NCBI GenBank assembly: GCA_038251625.1
Contig: JBBSBE010000100.1
Coordinates: forward strand, 1 to 14,427
From: JBBQXK01 sp038251625
Lineage (GTDB): Bacteria > Pseudomonadota > Alphaproteobacteria > Rhodobacterales > Rhodobacteraceae
Length of the DNA stretch: 14,427 nucleotides
Direction of reading: 5' to 3'
Position numbers and translations under genes: made by a program. Below are positions 1 through 7,296 of this stretch, piece by piece. The notes below the pieces were generated by a model. The model did no database searches and was not told the origin of the DNA. It worked only from the letters and a program-made list of their open reading frames with translations. The stretch's first letter is position 1, and each line of letters opens with the position of its first letter.

Positions 1-87
1 CTGGGGTTTGTCGAGGTCGCGCGGACGGCGCATGCGGGCTACGACCACCCCACCTCGATCACCTTTCGCAAGGCCGTCAGCCCCTGA
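1..87 (+). CDS. C-terminal fragment of an unidentified protein
   Basis: Frame 1 is open from the window edge for 28 codons and ends in TGA. Of the 28 third positions, 25 are G or C, which matches the real genes here. The tail reads GYDHPTSITFRKAVSP. I do not recognise the family from so short a piece and assign no function. Its stop overlaps the end of the convergent flavoprotein gene by 11 bp (77-87), a compact tail-to-tail arrangement like the one at 13153-13156. The start and most of the gene lie to the left of the window. Confidence 0.5.
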   Translation: MGFVEVARTAHAGYDHPTSITFRKAVSP

Positions 88-1228
88 CCGCCCGCGCCGC
101 CGCAAGCCCCGCCCAGCGCCCGGTCGCCAGGCAGCCAGTCAGCAGATAGCCACCCGTCGGCGCCTCCCAGTCCAGCATCTCGCCGCAGGCATAGACGCCG
201 GGCAGGGCGCGCAGTTCCAGCCCATCCGTCAGCGCAGCGCGCGTGATCCCCCCTGCGGTAGAGATCGCGCCATCCATCGGCAAAGGCCCCGCATGTCGCA
301 GGGGCAGCGCCTTCAGCCGTGCCGCCAGCGCCGCGGGGTCATCCGGCAGGGACCGCCCCCATTCCTGCGCCAGCGCCGCCAGCACCGCCGCCAACCCCAG
401 CTTGCGCAGGCGGTTCCCGATGCTGCCCTTCGCGCGGGCAAGGCGGGCCGCAACCTCCCCGGTCGCCAGATCGGGGCAGAGGTCCAGCGTGACCGCCGCC
501 CCGTCACGCAGGTCGCGCGAGACGGCATAGATGCCCCCACCCTCCAGCCCCCTGACCGTCACCACAAACTCCCCCCGCTCGCGCCGCCCGTCGGGCAGGC
601 AAAGCGCCACGCCCTTGACAGGGGTGCCGAAATGCGGAGCCATATGCGGCGACCAGGGCACGGCGAAGCCCATGTTGGCAGGCTGGAAGGGCGCTACCTG
701 CACCCCCGCCGCCACAAGGCCCGGCGCCCAGGCACCGTCGGACCCGAGGCGCGCCCAACTGGCGCCGCCGAGCGCCAGAACGGTCACGCGGGGGGCGAGC
801 GAAACCTCGCCCTCCGGCGTATCGAACCGCCCGCCCCCCAGCCAGTGCCAGCGCCTGCGCATCTCGACCCCCAGCCCCGCCAACCGCGCGGCCCAGGCGC
901 GCAGCAGGGGCGAGGCCTTCATCGCCACCGGAAAGACGCGCCCGGACGAGCCGGTGAAAACCTCCTGCCCCAGCCCACGGGCCCAGTCCTGCACCGCATC
1001 GGGGCCAAATTCGGCCAGCATCGGCGCCAGCCAATCGGGGGCGTAGGCGGCGGTGAAGGCGGGCAAGGGTTCGTCCTTGGTCAGGTTCAGGCCCGATTTT
1101 CCCGCCATCAGGAACTTGCGCCCGATCGAGGGCTTGGCTTCCGCCACCAGCACCCGCAGCCCGGCTTCGGCCAACGCTTCCGCAGCCATCAGCCCCGCAG
1201 GTCCTGCCCCTACAACCAGCGCCTCCAC
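77..1228 (-). CDS. TIGR03862/HI0933-like NAD(P)/FAD-dependent oxidoreductase
   Basis: A 383-residue soluble flavoprotein. The N-terminus carries a Rossmann dinucleotide-binding motif, VVGAGPAG (GxGxxG at residues 7-12), followed by VLVAEA and the family signature GRKFLMAGKSGLNLTKDE. The C-terminus has GEMLDWEAPTGGYLLTG, the second FAD-contacting motif of the HI0933-like (BaiN/RdsA-related) family. The length fits TIGR03862 proteins. The biochemical role of this subfamily is not established to my knowledge, so only 'flavin-dependent oxidoreductase' is safe. The start is a GTG placed just before the Rossmann strand, preceded by a purine-rich GGGGAGG stretch that can serve as ribosome binding site. 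The frame stays open upstream, but that part has no family similarity and runs antisense to two other genes. It is divergent from the HNH gene with 39 bp between the starts. Confidence 0.88.
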   Translation of the reverse strand: MEALVVGAGPAGLMAAEALAEAGLRVLVAEAKPSIGRKFLMAGKSGLNLTKDEPLPAFTAAYAPDWLAPMLAEFGPDAVQDWARGLGQEVFTGSSGRVFPVAMKASPLLRAWAARLAGLGVEMRRRWHWLGGGRFDTPEGEVSLAPRVTVLALGGASWARLGSDGAWAPGLVAAGVQVAPFQPANMGFAVPWSPHMAPHFGTPVKGVALCLPDGRRERGEFVVTVRGLEGGGIYAVSRDLRDGAAVTLDLCPDLATGEVAARLARAKGSIGNRLRKLGLAAVLAALAQEWGRSLPDDPAALAARLKALPLRHAGPLPMDGAISTAGGITRAALTDGLELRALPGVYACGEMLDWEAPTGGYLLTGCLATGRWAGLAAARAVRG

Positions 1229-1267
1229 CCCTTGCCTCCCCGCGTGCCCGTGCCATCCTTCCCAGCC

Positions 1268-1558
1268 ATGGACCCGATCTGCCCCCTCTGCAACCGCCCG
1301 ATCCCGCCGGACGTGCCGCAAAGCCTGCACCACCTGATCCCGCGCCTGAAGGGCGGCAAGGGCGGGCCGACGGTGCTGCTGCACCACATCTGCCACAAGG
1401 AAATCCATGCCACGCTGACGGAGGCGGAACTTGCCCGCCAATGGAACACGCCCGAGGCGCTGCGCAAACATCCGCGTCTTGCCCTTTTTGCCGCATGGGT
1501 GGGCAAGCGCCCGCCGGGGTTTCTGAGCCGGGTGCCGGGCGGGCCGCGCCGCCGGTAG
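1268..1558 (+). CDS. Small HNH-type zinc-binding protein (HNH endonuclease-like)
   Basis: A 96-residue protein with a zinc-finger-like HNH arrangement: CPLC at residues 5-8, SLHHLIPRLKGG at 19-30, and LHHICHKEIHATL at 38-50. This Cys-pair, His-His and CHxxIHA order is typical of short HNH proteins found widely in proteobacteria. HNH folds are metal-dependent nucleases in restriction, repair and mobile elements, but these tiny stand-alone versions mostly lack an experimentally defined role. The C-terminus is basic (PGGPRRR), consistent with nucleic-acid binding. The chosen ATG directly precedes the CPLC motif. No strong Shine-Dalgarno sequence is visible, and the promoter would have to lie within the divergent flavoprotein gene. 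No methyltransferase or restriction partner is nearby, so a restriction-modification role is not supported. Confidence 0.8.
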   Translation: MDPICPLCNRPIPPDVPQSLHHLIPRLKGGKGGPTVLLHHICHKEIHATLTEAELARQWNTPEALRKHPRLALFAAWVGKRPPGFLSRVPGGPRRR

Positions 1559-1564
1559 CCGTTT

Positions 1565-1591
1565 GCGACATGGGCCATGAGGGGATGTCGC
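1565..1591. repeat. 7-bp inverted repeat upstream of the OYE-like gene
   Basis: GCGACAT at 1565-1571 is an exact inverted copy of ATGTCGC at 1585-1591, with a 13-nt spacer. It sits between the HNH stop (1558) and the -35 box of the next gene. A direct repeat, TTTGCGAC, occurs at 1562-1569 and again over the -35 at 1601-1608. It could be a regulator-binding site or a weak hairpin after the HNH gene. No T-tract follows, so a Rho-independent terminator is unlikely. Confidence 0.35.
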
Positions 1592-1601
1592 CGAGGCGGC
1601 T

Positions 1602-1630
1602 TTGCGACCGACCCCCGCGCGCCCTAGCAT
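1602..1630 (+). promoter_or_regulatory. Candidate sigma70-type promoter for the OYE-like gene
   Basis: TTGCGA at 1602-1607 and TAGCAT at 1625-1630 are separated by exactly 17 bp. The inferred transcription start near 1637 leaves a leader of about 12 nt holding the GGAGGT ribosome binding site (1638-1643) before the ATG at 1649. The same layout recurs before the thiolase and GGT genes in this window. Confidence 0.5.
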
Positions 1631-1648
1631 CCGGGCTGGAGGTGCCAG

Positions 1649-3625
1649 ATGACCGCCCATCCCCGCCTGATGCAGCCCGTGGCCTTGCGCGGCCATACCC
1701 TGCGCAACCGCATCGTCTTTGGCGCACACACCGCGAACATGGGCGAAAACGGCCTGCCGGGGCGGCAGTTCGGGGCATATCTGCTGGAGCGGGCCTTGGG
1801 CGGAGCCGCGATGATCGTGGCGGAACCGATGCCCGTGCACCGCACCGGCGTACTGACGCGCGGCAACTTCCGGCACGGGACAGATGACGTGATCGCCCCC
1901 TTCCGCGCGATCACCGAACCGGTGAAGGACGCAGGTGCCGTGATCCTGCAACAGCTTTACCACATCGGCGCGCATGGCGATTCCGACCTTTCGTTCGCGC
2001 CGCACTGGTCGCCTTCGGGGCATGCCAGCTATCATGACAGCGACGGCTCGCACCGGATGACGGAAACCGAGATCGAGGAACTGATCGCCGCCCATATCGC
2101 CGCAGCGGTGCGGTGCCAGAAGGGCGGGTTTCAGGGGGTGGAGGTGTGGGCGGCCTATCATTCGCTTCTGGATCAGTTCTGGACGCCCTGGTCGAACACG
2201 AGGGATGACCAGTGGGGCGGCAGCCTTGAAAACCGCACGCGATTTTCGCGCCGCGTGGTCGAGGGGATCCGCCGCGCCTGCGGGCCGGATTTCGTGATCG
2301 GGCTGGCAGTCTCGACCTCGGACAGCCACGATGTGCTCTTGTCCACCGAGAACCTGTGCGAGATCGTGGCCCTGCACGATGCGACGGGGGATATCGACTA
2401 TGTCACCTGCGGCCATGGAGGATACCTCGATTTCGAGCGGTTGATGCCCACATTCCTTTTTGCCGAAAAGCTGACCGCGCCTGTGACGGCAGAGTTGAAG
2501 CGGGCCGTCACCCATGCCCTGATCACGTCAGAAGCGCATGTGCGCACGCCCGAGAATGGCAAGGCGGTGATCGCCTCGGGGGCGGCGGACCTGGTGTCGA
2601 TCGTGCGGGGGCAGATCGCTGATCCGCATCTGGCGCGGAAGGCCCGCGAAGGGCGGGCCGAAGACGTGCGTGGCTGCATTTCCTGCAACCAGATGTGCTG
2701 GGGGCGGCGGTCGCGGGACTACTGGATTTCCTGCCTTGTGAACCCGTCAGTGGGGCGCGAATGGGAATGGGGCGGGGATCGGTTCTCGCCCGTGCCCGAT
2801 CCGCAGGACGTGCTGGTGGTGGGTGCGGGGCCTGCGGGGCTGGAGGCGGCGCGCGTGGCCGCGGAGCGCGGGCACCGGGTGGAGGTGCATGAGGCCGCGA
2901 CGCAGATCGGCGGGCAGTTCCGGCTGGCAGGGATGCAGCCCCGGCGCGGTCAGATCACCGACCTGCTGGACTGGTATGAACGGCAATTCACAAAACTGGG
3001 TGTGACCCTGCACCTCAACAGCTTTCTGGAATCCGAGGATATTTCCGCCCATCCCGCCGCCCATGTGATCCTTTCCACAGGATCCCTTCCCGACCCCGAA
3101 GCACGGCAACGCTGGAACCCTTCCGCCGGGCCGCTGCCGGGGCTGGCACTTGGTGGCGTGTGGTCGGCGGAAGAGGCGATGCGGCGCGAGGCGCGGCTCG
3201 GCGATCATGTTGCGGTCTATGATGAGGGGGGCAACTGGCGCGGCGTGGGCACGGCATGGGCACTGGCCGAACGCGGGCATCAGGTGACCCTCGTCACCCC
3301 CGATCCCTTTGTCGGGCGCGAGATTGCGCGCACCTCTGCCGACGGCCCCGCGCGCCAGCGGCTGGCGCGGCTTGGGGTGCGGATGCTGACCGAGCATGCG
3401 ATCATGCGCTGGCACGGCAACGGGCTGACATTGCGCAACATGCTGACGGGGGTCGAGGAAACCTTGCCTGCCTCGGGCCTTGTGATGGCCACCACCAATC
3501 TTGCCTTCGATCCCTTCCCCGAAACGATCCCGGGCAAGACCCTCACCCGGATCGGCGATTGCGTGGCCCCGCGTCAGGCGCCCTATGCGTTCCACGAAGG
3601 GCGCAAGGCCGGGCTCGCGGTCTGA
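1649..3625 (+). CDS. Old Yellow Enzyme / TMADH-like Fe-S flavoprotein oxidoreductase (NADH:flavin oxidoreductase family)
   Basis: A 658-residue two-part enzyme of the trimethylamine dehydrogenase/2,4-dienoyl-CoA reductase/DgcA family. Residues 1-340 form the FMN-binding TIM barrel (QLYHIGAHGD, QWGGSLENRTRF). A [4Fe-4S] cluster motif follows: Cys343, Cys346, Cys350 and Cys362 in the order CxxCxxxC-x11-C. A Rossmann fold with GAGPAG at 392-397 and a second nucleotide-binding region around residues 519-545 complete it. The usual barrel motif AAHGYLLxQF reads AAYHSLLDQF at 168-177, and the position of the covalent-FMN cysteine of TMADH is Thr28, so FMN is probably non-covalent. Known relatives demethylate N-methylated amines (dimethylglycine, N-methylproline) or reduce enoyl compounds; the substrate here cannot be named. 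GGAGGT lies 5 nt before the ATG. The gene appears monocistronic, with a terminator at 3680-3702. Confidence 0.88.
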   Translation: MTAHPRLMQPVALRGHTLRNRIVFGAHTANMGENGLPGRQFGAYLLERALGGAAMIVAEPMPVHRTGVLTRGNFRHGTDDVIAPFRAITEPVKDAGAVILQQLYHIGAHGDSDLSFAPHWSPSGHASYHDSDGSHRMTETEIEELIAAHIAAAVRCQKGGFQGVEVWAAYHSLLDQFWTPWSNTRDDQWGGSLENRTRFSRRVVEGIRRACGPDFVIGLAVSTSDSHDVLLSTENLCEIVALHDATGDIDYVTCGHGGYLDFERLMPTFLFAEKLTAPVTAELKRAVTHALITSEAHVRTPENGKAVIASGAADLVSIVRGQIADPHLARKAREGRAEDVRGCISCNQMCWGRRSRDYWISCLVNPSVGREWEWGGDRFSPVPDPQDVLVVGAGPAGLEAARVAAERGHRVEVHEAATQIGGQFRLAGMQPRRGQITDLLDWYERQFTKLGVTLHLNSFLESEDISAHPAAHVILSTGSLPDPEARQRWNPSAGPLPGLALGGVWSAEEAMRREARLGDHVAVYDEGGNWRGVGTAWALAERGHQVTLVTPDPFVGREIARTSADGPARQRLARLGVRMLTEHAIMRWHGNGLTLRNMLTGVEETLPASGLVMATTNLAFDPFPETIPGKTLTRIGDCVAPRQAPYAFHEGRKAGLAV

Positions 3626-3651
3626 CCCCCCGTTCTTCTCTGCGACAATAT

Positions 3652-3698
3652 CCTCGGGGGGTGAGGCGCTGCGCGCCGAGGGGGGCAGACAGCCCCCC
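3652..3698. repeat. Double-hairpin intergenic element between convergent genes
   Basis: CCTCGG at 3652-3657 pairs with CCGAGG at 3676-3681 around an 18-nt interior. The next stem (3680-3698) overlaps its last two bases, so the two stems may form alternately. This compact GC-rich unit fills most of the 84-bp gap between convergent stop codons. Its form suggests a dispersed repeat used as a terminator region; other genomic copies cannot be checked here. Confidence 0.45.
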
Positions 3699-3702
3699 TT
3701 TT
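3680..3702 (+). terminator. Rho-independent terminator of the OYE-like gene
   Basis: A perfect 7-bp stem, GGGGGGC (3680-3686) with GCCCCCC (3692-3698), has a 5-nt AGACA loop and is followed by TTTT (3699-3702). It starts 55 bp after the stop at 3625. The T-run lies only on the plus-strand 3' side, so it best serves the plus-strand gene, though the hairpin could also act on the minus strand. Confidence 0.7.
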
Positions 3703-3709
3703 CACTGCT

Positions 3710-5350
3710 TCAGGCTGCGATCCGGTCGAAAGTGCTGGCCTGCGCCACCCGCCACGCCTCGGCAAAGCGGTGCGACCGGCCGGGGTCCGACAGCAACTGC
3801 CCGGGTGCCAGCATTTCGTATTGTTCGGCGTAAGTGACCACCTTGTCCGACGACAGCCTGCTCATGAAGTGATGCGGCTTCAACTCGCCCGGATGCGACA
3901 GCCCCGCCGCAGCCACCAGTTCGGCCAGCGCATGGATGGTGTTGGCATGGAAGTTCTTCACCCTCAGCGCCTTGTCTGGCACCACGATGGCGCGGGCGCG
4001 CAGCGGATCGGGCGATGTGACGCCCGTGGGGCAATGGCCGGTATGGCAGGCCTGCGCCTGGATGCAGCCCACCGCGAACATGAAGCCACGCGCGGCGTTG
4101 CACCAGTCGGCACCCAGCGCCATCACGCGCGCCATGTCGAAGGCGGTGATGATCTTGCCGCTGGCACCGATCCGGATCTTTTCGCGCAGGCCCACGCCCA
4201 CCAGCGCATTGTGCACGAAGGTCAGACCATCGCGCAGCGGCATGCCGACATGATCCATGAATTCCAGCGGGGCCGCCCCGGTGCCGCCTTCCTTGCCATC
4301 CACCACGATGAAATCGGGCGTGATGCCGGTTTCCACCATCGCCTTGCAGATCGCCAGAAACTCCCACGGGTGGCCGATGCAAAGCTTGAACCCCGCAGGC
4401 TTGCCACCAGACAGTTCGCGCATCTTGGCCACGAATTCCAGCAATTCCACCGGCGTGGAAAACGCCGAATGCCGCGACGGCGAGACACAATCCTCGCCCA
4501 TCGGCACACCCCGGATCGCGGCAATCTCGGGCGTGATCTTGGCGGCGGGCAGCACCCCGCCATGGCCGGGCTTGGCGCCCTGGCTCAGCTTCAGCTCCAC
4601 CATCCGGACCTGCGGATCGGATGCCATCTCGGCAAAGCGCCCGGCATCGAACCCACCATCCTTTGCCCGCGCGCCAAAATACCCCGATCCCAGTTCCCAG
4701 ATCAGATCGCCGCCAAACTCGCGGTGATAGGGCGAGACGCCGCCTTCCCCGGTGTCATGCGCGAAGCCGCCAAGCTTGGCGCCCTTGTTCAGCGCGCGCA
4801 CGGCGTTGCCGGAAAGCGCGCCATAGCTCATCGCGGATATGTTCAGAAGCGACAGGGAATAGGGCTGCCGTTCCGCCTCGCCCACCATCACGCGCATCTC
4901 GGACATGCCCGGGGGGACCTTGGGGGCCAGCGAATGGTGTAGCCATTCGAACTGGTCGGCATAGACGTCAAGCTGCGTGCCGAAGGGGCGCTTGTCCAGA
5001 TCCTGCTTGGCGCGCTGATAGACGATGGCGCGGGTGTCACGCGGGAAGGGGGCACCGTCCTTGTCGCTTTCCAGAAAGTATTGCCGGATCTCGGGGCGCA
5101 CGGTTTCCAGCAGGAATCGCAGACGCGCGGCGATGGGATAATTGCGCAGGATCGCGTGATGGGTCTGCGTCAGGTCGCGGATGCCCATCACGGCAAAGAC
5201 CGCGCAGACAAGAAACAAGATCAGCGCCAGCCCGCGCCATTCCGGGCGCAGCATCGCCCCGGCGGCGACCAGCGCGAAAAAGACGGTCCCGATGATCGCA
5301 AGGGTCAGCAGAATGTATCTGGTCTGAAAGGGCACGAACAACCGCTGCAT
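3710..5350 (-). CDS. Membrane-anchored glutamate synthase-domain protein (FMN-binding GltS family)
   Basis: A 546-residue protein with two N-terminal hydrophobic segments (about residues 12-33 and 40-57), then a domain like the FMN/Fe-S half of the large glutamate synthase subunit. Visible motifs are MSYGALSG, KPGHGGVLPAAKIT, KEGGTGAAPLEF and GASGKI. Cys429, Cys435 and Cys440 (C-x5-C-x4-C) match the 3Fe-4S cluster ligands of GltB. The glutaminase (Ntn) and GXGXG domains of true glutamate synthase are absent, so it cannot by itself use glutamine as nitrogen donor. Stand-alone members are annotated 'FMN-binding glutamate synthase family protein' and are mostly uncharacterised. The start chosen (MQRLF) has GGAGG 6 nt upstream; a frame extension to 5395 begins with an ATG lacking such a site. 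It lies downstream of rluA on the same strand with a 104-bp gap, so it may have its own promoter. Confidence 0.88.
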   Translation of the reverse strand: MQRLFVPFQTRYILLTLAIIGTVFFALVAAGAMLRPEWRGLALILFLVCAVFAVMGIRDLTQTHHAILRNYPIAARLRFLLETVRPEIRQYFLESDKDGAPFPRDTRAIVYQRAKQDLDKRPFGTQLDVYADQFEWLHHSLAPKVPPGMSEMRVMVGEAERQPYSLSLLNISAMSYGALSGNAVRALNKGAKLGGFAHDTGEGGVSPYHREFGGDLIWELGSGYFGARAKDGGFDAGRFAEMASDPQVRMVELKLSQGAKPGHGGVLPAAKITPEIAAIRGVPMGEDCVSPSRHSAFSTPVELLEFVAKMRELSGGKPAGFKLCIGHPWEFLAICKAMVETGITPDFIVVDGKEGGTGAAPLEFMDHVGMPLRDGLTFVHNALVGVGLREKIRIGASGKIITAFDMARVMALGADWCNAARGFMFAVGCIQAQACHTGHCPTGVTSPDPLRARAIVVPDKALRVKNFHANTIHALAELVAAAGLSHPGELKPHHFMSRLSSDKVVTYAEQYEMLAPGQLLSDPGRSHRFAEAWRVAQASTFDRIAA

Positions 5351-5454
5351 CAAATCCTCCGTTCGGGGCAGGCCGCCCGTGCCACAAGTCATCACAGAGC
5401 AAGAGCCTACTGCGCAACAGCCTTATACATCGTTCATGCCAGCGTGATCACCGA

Positions 5455-6114
5455 TCAAAAGGGGGCAGGCGTGCCGTAAGCCACCGCCTGCCCCGTGCCG
5501 GGATGCCGAAACGCCAGCCGTTCGGCATGCAGCATCAGGCGCGGATGATCCGCCGCAGCGCCGCTGGCATAGAGCGGATCACCAAGGATCGGATGGCCCA
5601 GCGCCAGCATGTGGACGCGCAGCTGGTGCGTGCGCCCGGTGTGAGGGGTCAGGCGCATCCGCGTCTCGGTTTCGCCGCGCGCGATCACCTGCCAGTCGGT
5701 GATGGCGGGGCGGCCCTTCGCGCGGTCCACGTGCTGGCGCGGGCGGTTCGGCCAGTCCACGATCAGCGGCAGATCGACGGTACCTGCCTCGCCAGCAACC
5801 ACCCCGTGGACGCGTGCGATGTAGTGCTTTTCCGTCTGCCGCTTCTCGAACTGCTGCGCCAGCGCCACCTGCGCGGCAGAGGTGCGTGCAAAAACCATCA
5901 CGCCAGAGGTATCGGTATCCAGCCGGTGCACGAGCAAGACGCGCGGGTAGCGCGCCATCAGCCGCGCGATCAGGCAATCGGCCTTTTCCGGCCCCTTGCC
6001 GGGCACCGACAGCAGGCCATCGGGCTTGTCCACCGCCAAAAGCCAGTCATCTTCATGCAGGATCACGGGCGGGCCCAGTGGCGGGTCGTAGCGGTAGGGG
6101 ACGGGGTCTGCCAT
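5455..6114 (-). CDS. rluA: RluA-family pseudouridine synthase (RluA-type)
   Basis: A 219-residue protein, the same length as E. coli RluA. The catalytic motif HRLDTDTSG starts at residue 63, placing the nucleophilic Asp at 66. LAVDKPDGLLSVPG upstream and GRTHQLRVHM and GHPILGDPLY downstream are the conserved RluA/RsuA-superfamily motifs. There is no N-terminal S4 domain, which separates it from RluC/D-type enzymes and supports an RluA-like role: isomerising uridine in 23S rRNA (U746) and tRNA (U32). Site specificity is inference from size and motif form. The ATG at 6114 gives the family length; an in-frame ATG at 6126 and a TTG at 6144 are alternatives, and none has a strong ribosome binding site. 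It is divergent from the VOC gene with about 100 bp between starts. Confidence 0.87.
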   Translation of the reverse strand: MADPVPYRYDPPLGPPVILHEDDWLLAVDKPDGLLSVPGKGPEKADCLIARLMARYPRVLLVHRLDTDTSGVMVFARTSAAQVALAQQFEKRQTEKHYIARVHGVVAGEAGTVDLPLIVDWPNRPRQHVDRAKGRPAITDWQVIARGETETRMRLTPHTGRTHQLRVHMLALGHPILGDPLYASGAAADHPRLMLHAERLAFRHPGTGQAVAYGTPAPF

Positions 6115-6213
6115 CGCCGCGCACATTCCGGGCCGGAATGGCAAAGATCAAGAGCCGTCGTTTGACAGGGGCACGCAGCGTGACGCAGCCTGCGGGAAAA
6201 CCGGAGGATGCCG

Positions 6214-6639
6214 ATGGACTATGACACCACCCCTGCCGCCACCTTCGGCCACGCGTTGACGGGGCTTTCCGTCAATCTTCTGGTCCGCGATGTCGAGGGA
6301 GAGGCCGCCTTTCTGCGCGCCGTCTTCGGGATGGCCGTTCATCGCCTCAGCCCCGATTTCGCGATCCTTGTCTATGCAGGTCAGCCGATCCAGCTGCACG
6401 CCGACGCCACCTTTGCATCCCACCCCCTGCACGCGCTTTTGCCCGAGGCTGGCCCGCGTGGTGCGGGGGCAGAGTTGCGGCTGCACGAAACCGACCCCGA
6501 CGATGCTTGTCTGCGTGCCGCAGACTGGCCCGATGCGATGGTGCTGGCCCCCGCGCGCGACAAGGCCGCGCACGGGCTGCGCGAGGCGGTGATCCTGTCG
6601 CCCGCAGGCTATGCCTGGGTGCCAAGCCGCCGGATCTGA
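6214..6639 (+). CDS. VOC/glyoxalase-fold family protein
   Basis: A 141-residue protein resembling one vicinal-oxygen-chelate (glyoxalase/bleomycin-resistance) domain. The N-terminus GLSVNLLVRDVEGEAAFLRA followed by VFGMAV is the usual beta-alpha-beta opening, and ILSPAGYAWVPSRR closes the fold. The normal second-repeat metal ligand (a Glu in an xxDPxGNxxE context) is not clear, so metal-dependent catalysis is uncertain and the substrate is unknown. The ATG at 6214 is chosen because GGAGG (6203-6207) lies 6 nt upstream; the in-frame ATG at 6208 abuts that site and is too close. A perfect TTGACA occurs at 6162-6167, but no convincing -10 follows at 16-18 bp. The gene converges on the fRMsr gene across an inverted-repeat-rich gap. 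Confidence 0.75.
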   Translation: MDYDTTPAATFGHALTGLSVNLLVRDVEGEAAFLRAVFGMAVHRLSPDFAILVYAGQPIQLHADATFASHPLHALLPEAGPRGAGAELRLHETDPDDACLRAADWPDAMVLAPARDKAAHGLREAVILSPAGYAWVPSRRI

Positions 6640-6684
6640 TCTGATGCTTTTTAACCGTCACACCAACCGCGCAAAGGGCGCCGC

Positions 6685-6785
6685 CCTCCCCGCCTTGAGG
6701 GGTGGATGGGGCGCGCGCTCAGAGACAAAGGCCCGGGATCATTCTTGCCTGTGGCACCCCATCCCCTGCGCAGCAAGGGGGGAGG
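6685..6785. repeat. Long imperfect inverted repeat in the convergent gap
   Basis: Three blocks pair in order. CCTCCCC (6685-6691) pairs with GGGGAGG (6779-6785), CCTTG (6693-6697) with CAAGG (6774-6778), and GGATGGGG (6704-6711) with CCCCATCC (6757-6764). That gives 20 bp of exact pairing interrupted by small bulges, around a 45-nt central spacer. It occupies most of the 177-bp gap between the VOC gene (ends 6639) and the fRMsr gene (ends 6817). No T-tract follows either arm. It could be a bidirectional Rho-dependent pause, a processing stem, or a copy of a dispersed repeat. Confidence 0.5.
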
Positions 6786-6816
6786 GGAGCCACCTTCTGC
6801 CCGGATCTTGGCGTCG

Positions 6817-7296
6817 TCAGGCCGCGTTGCGGAACACGCGTGCCAGCAGCGCACTCAGCCGTGCCGCATCGGTTTTGGAAAAGGCGGCGGGCGTGTCGCT
6901 GTCGATGTCGAGCACAGCCAGAAGCTGCCCGGACCCGTTCCAGACCGGCAACACGATTTCCGACCGGGTGGATGATGCGCAAGCGATATGGCCCGGAAAG
7001 GCATCGACATCCGGCACAAGCTGCACCTGCCCCGTGCGCGCCGCCGCCCCGCAAACACCGCGCGCGAAGGGGATGACAAGGCAGCCGTGCCCCCCCTGAT
7101 AGGGCCCGATCTTCAGCATTTCCGGCCCCGTCACGCGGTAGAACCCGGTCCAGTCAGCCATCGGATGCGCGTGATGAAGCTCGCACACCACCGTCGCCAT
7201 CAACGCCACCGCGTCCGTCTCGCCATGGCAAAGCGCATCGATGGCAGCGTCAAGCGCGTCATAGTCGATCGCCCCTATCGCCATGTCCATGGTCAC
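6817..7296 (-). CDS. msrC: GAF-domain free methionine-(R)-sulfoxide reductase (fRMsr)
   Basis: A 159-residue single GAF domain. It has the fRMsr signature ADWTGFYRV, KIGPYQGGHGC, GVCGAA and PDVDAFPGHIAC followed by SEIVLPV. Cys72, Cys82 and Cys106 show the same 10- and 24-residue spacing as Cys84, Cys94 and Cys118 of the E. coli enzyme, so the redox centre looks intact. The enzyme reduces free L-methionine-(R)-sulfoxide in the cytosol, recycled by thioredoxin. The residue after the last Cys is Ala where many relatives have Asp. The GTG start (7296) overlaps the thiolase stop as GTGA and has GGAG 5 nt upstream; an ATG at 7290 is the alternative. The overlap indicates co-transcription with the thiolase. 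Confidence 0.87.
   Translation of the reverse strand: MTMDMAIGAIDYDALDAAIDALCHGETDAVALMATVVCELHHAHPMADWTGFYRVTGPEMLKIGPYQGGHGCLVIPFARGVCGAAARTGQVQLVPDVDAFPGHIACASSTRSEIVLPVWNGSGQLLAVLDIDSDTPAAFSKTDAARLSALLARVFRNAA

Noticed and set aside
8..1267. A long plus-strand open frame running into the HNH gene
   Set aside because: It is antisense to the flavoprotein and rich in Pro, Arg and Gln, a GC-rich shadow. Only the part from 1268 has family motifs.
1229..2515. N-terminal extension of the flavoprotein on the minus strand
   Set aside because: The frame is open but crosses the HNH gene and the OYE-like gene antisense, and no domain is visible before the Rossmann motif.
3710..5350. True glutamate synthase large subunit (gltB)
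   Set aside because: The glutaminase and GXGXG domains are missing and the protein is about one third of GltB length.
6162..6167. TTGACA as a promoter for the VOC gene
   Set aside because: No plausible -10 is found at 16-18 bp spacing.
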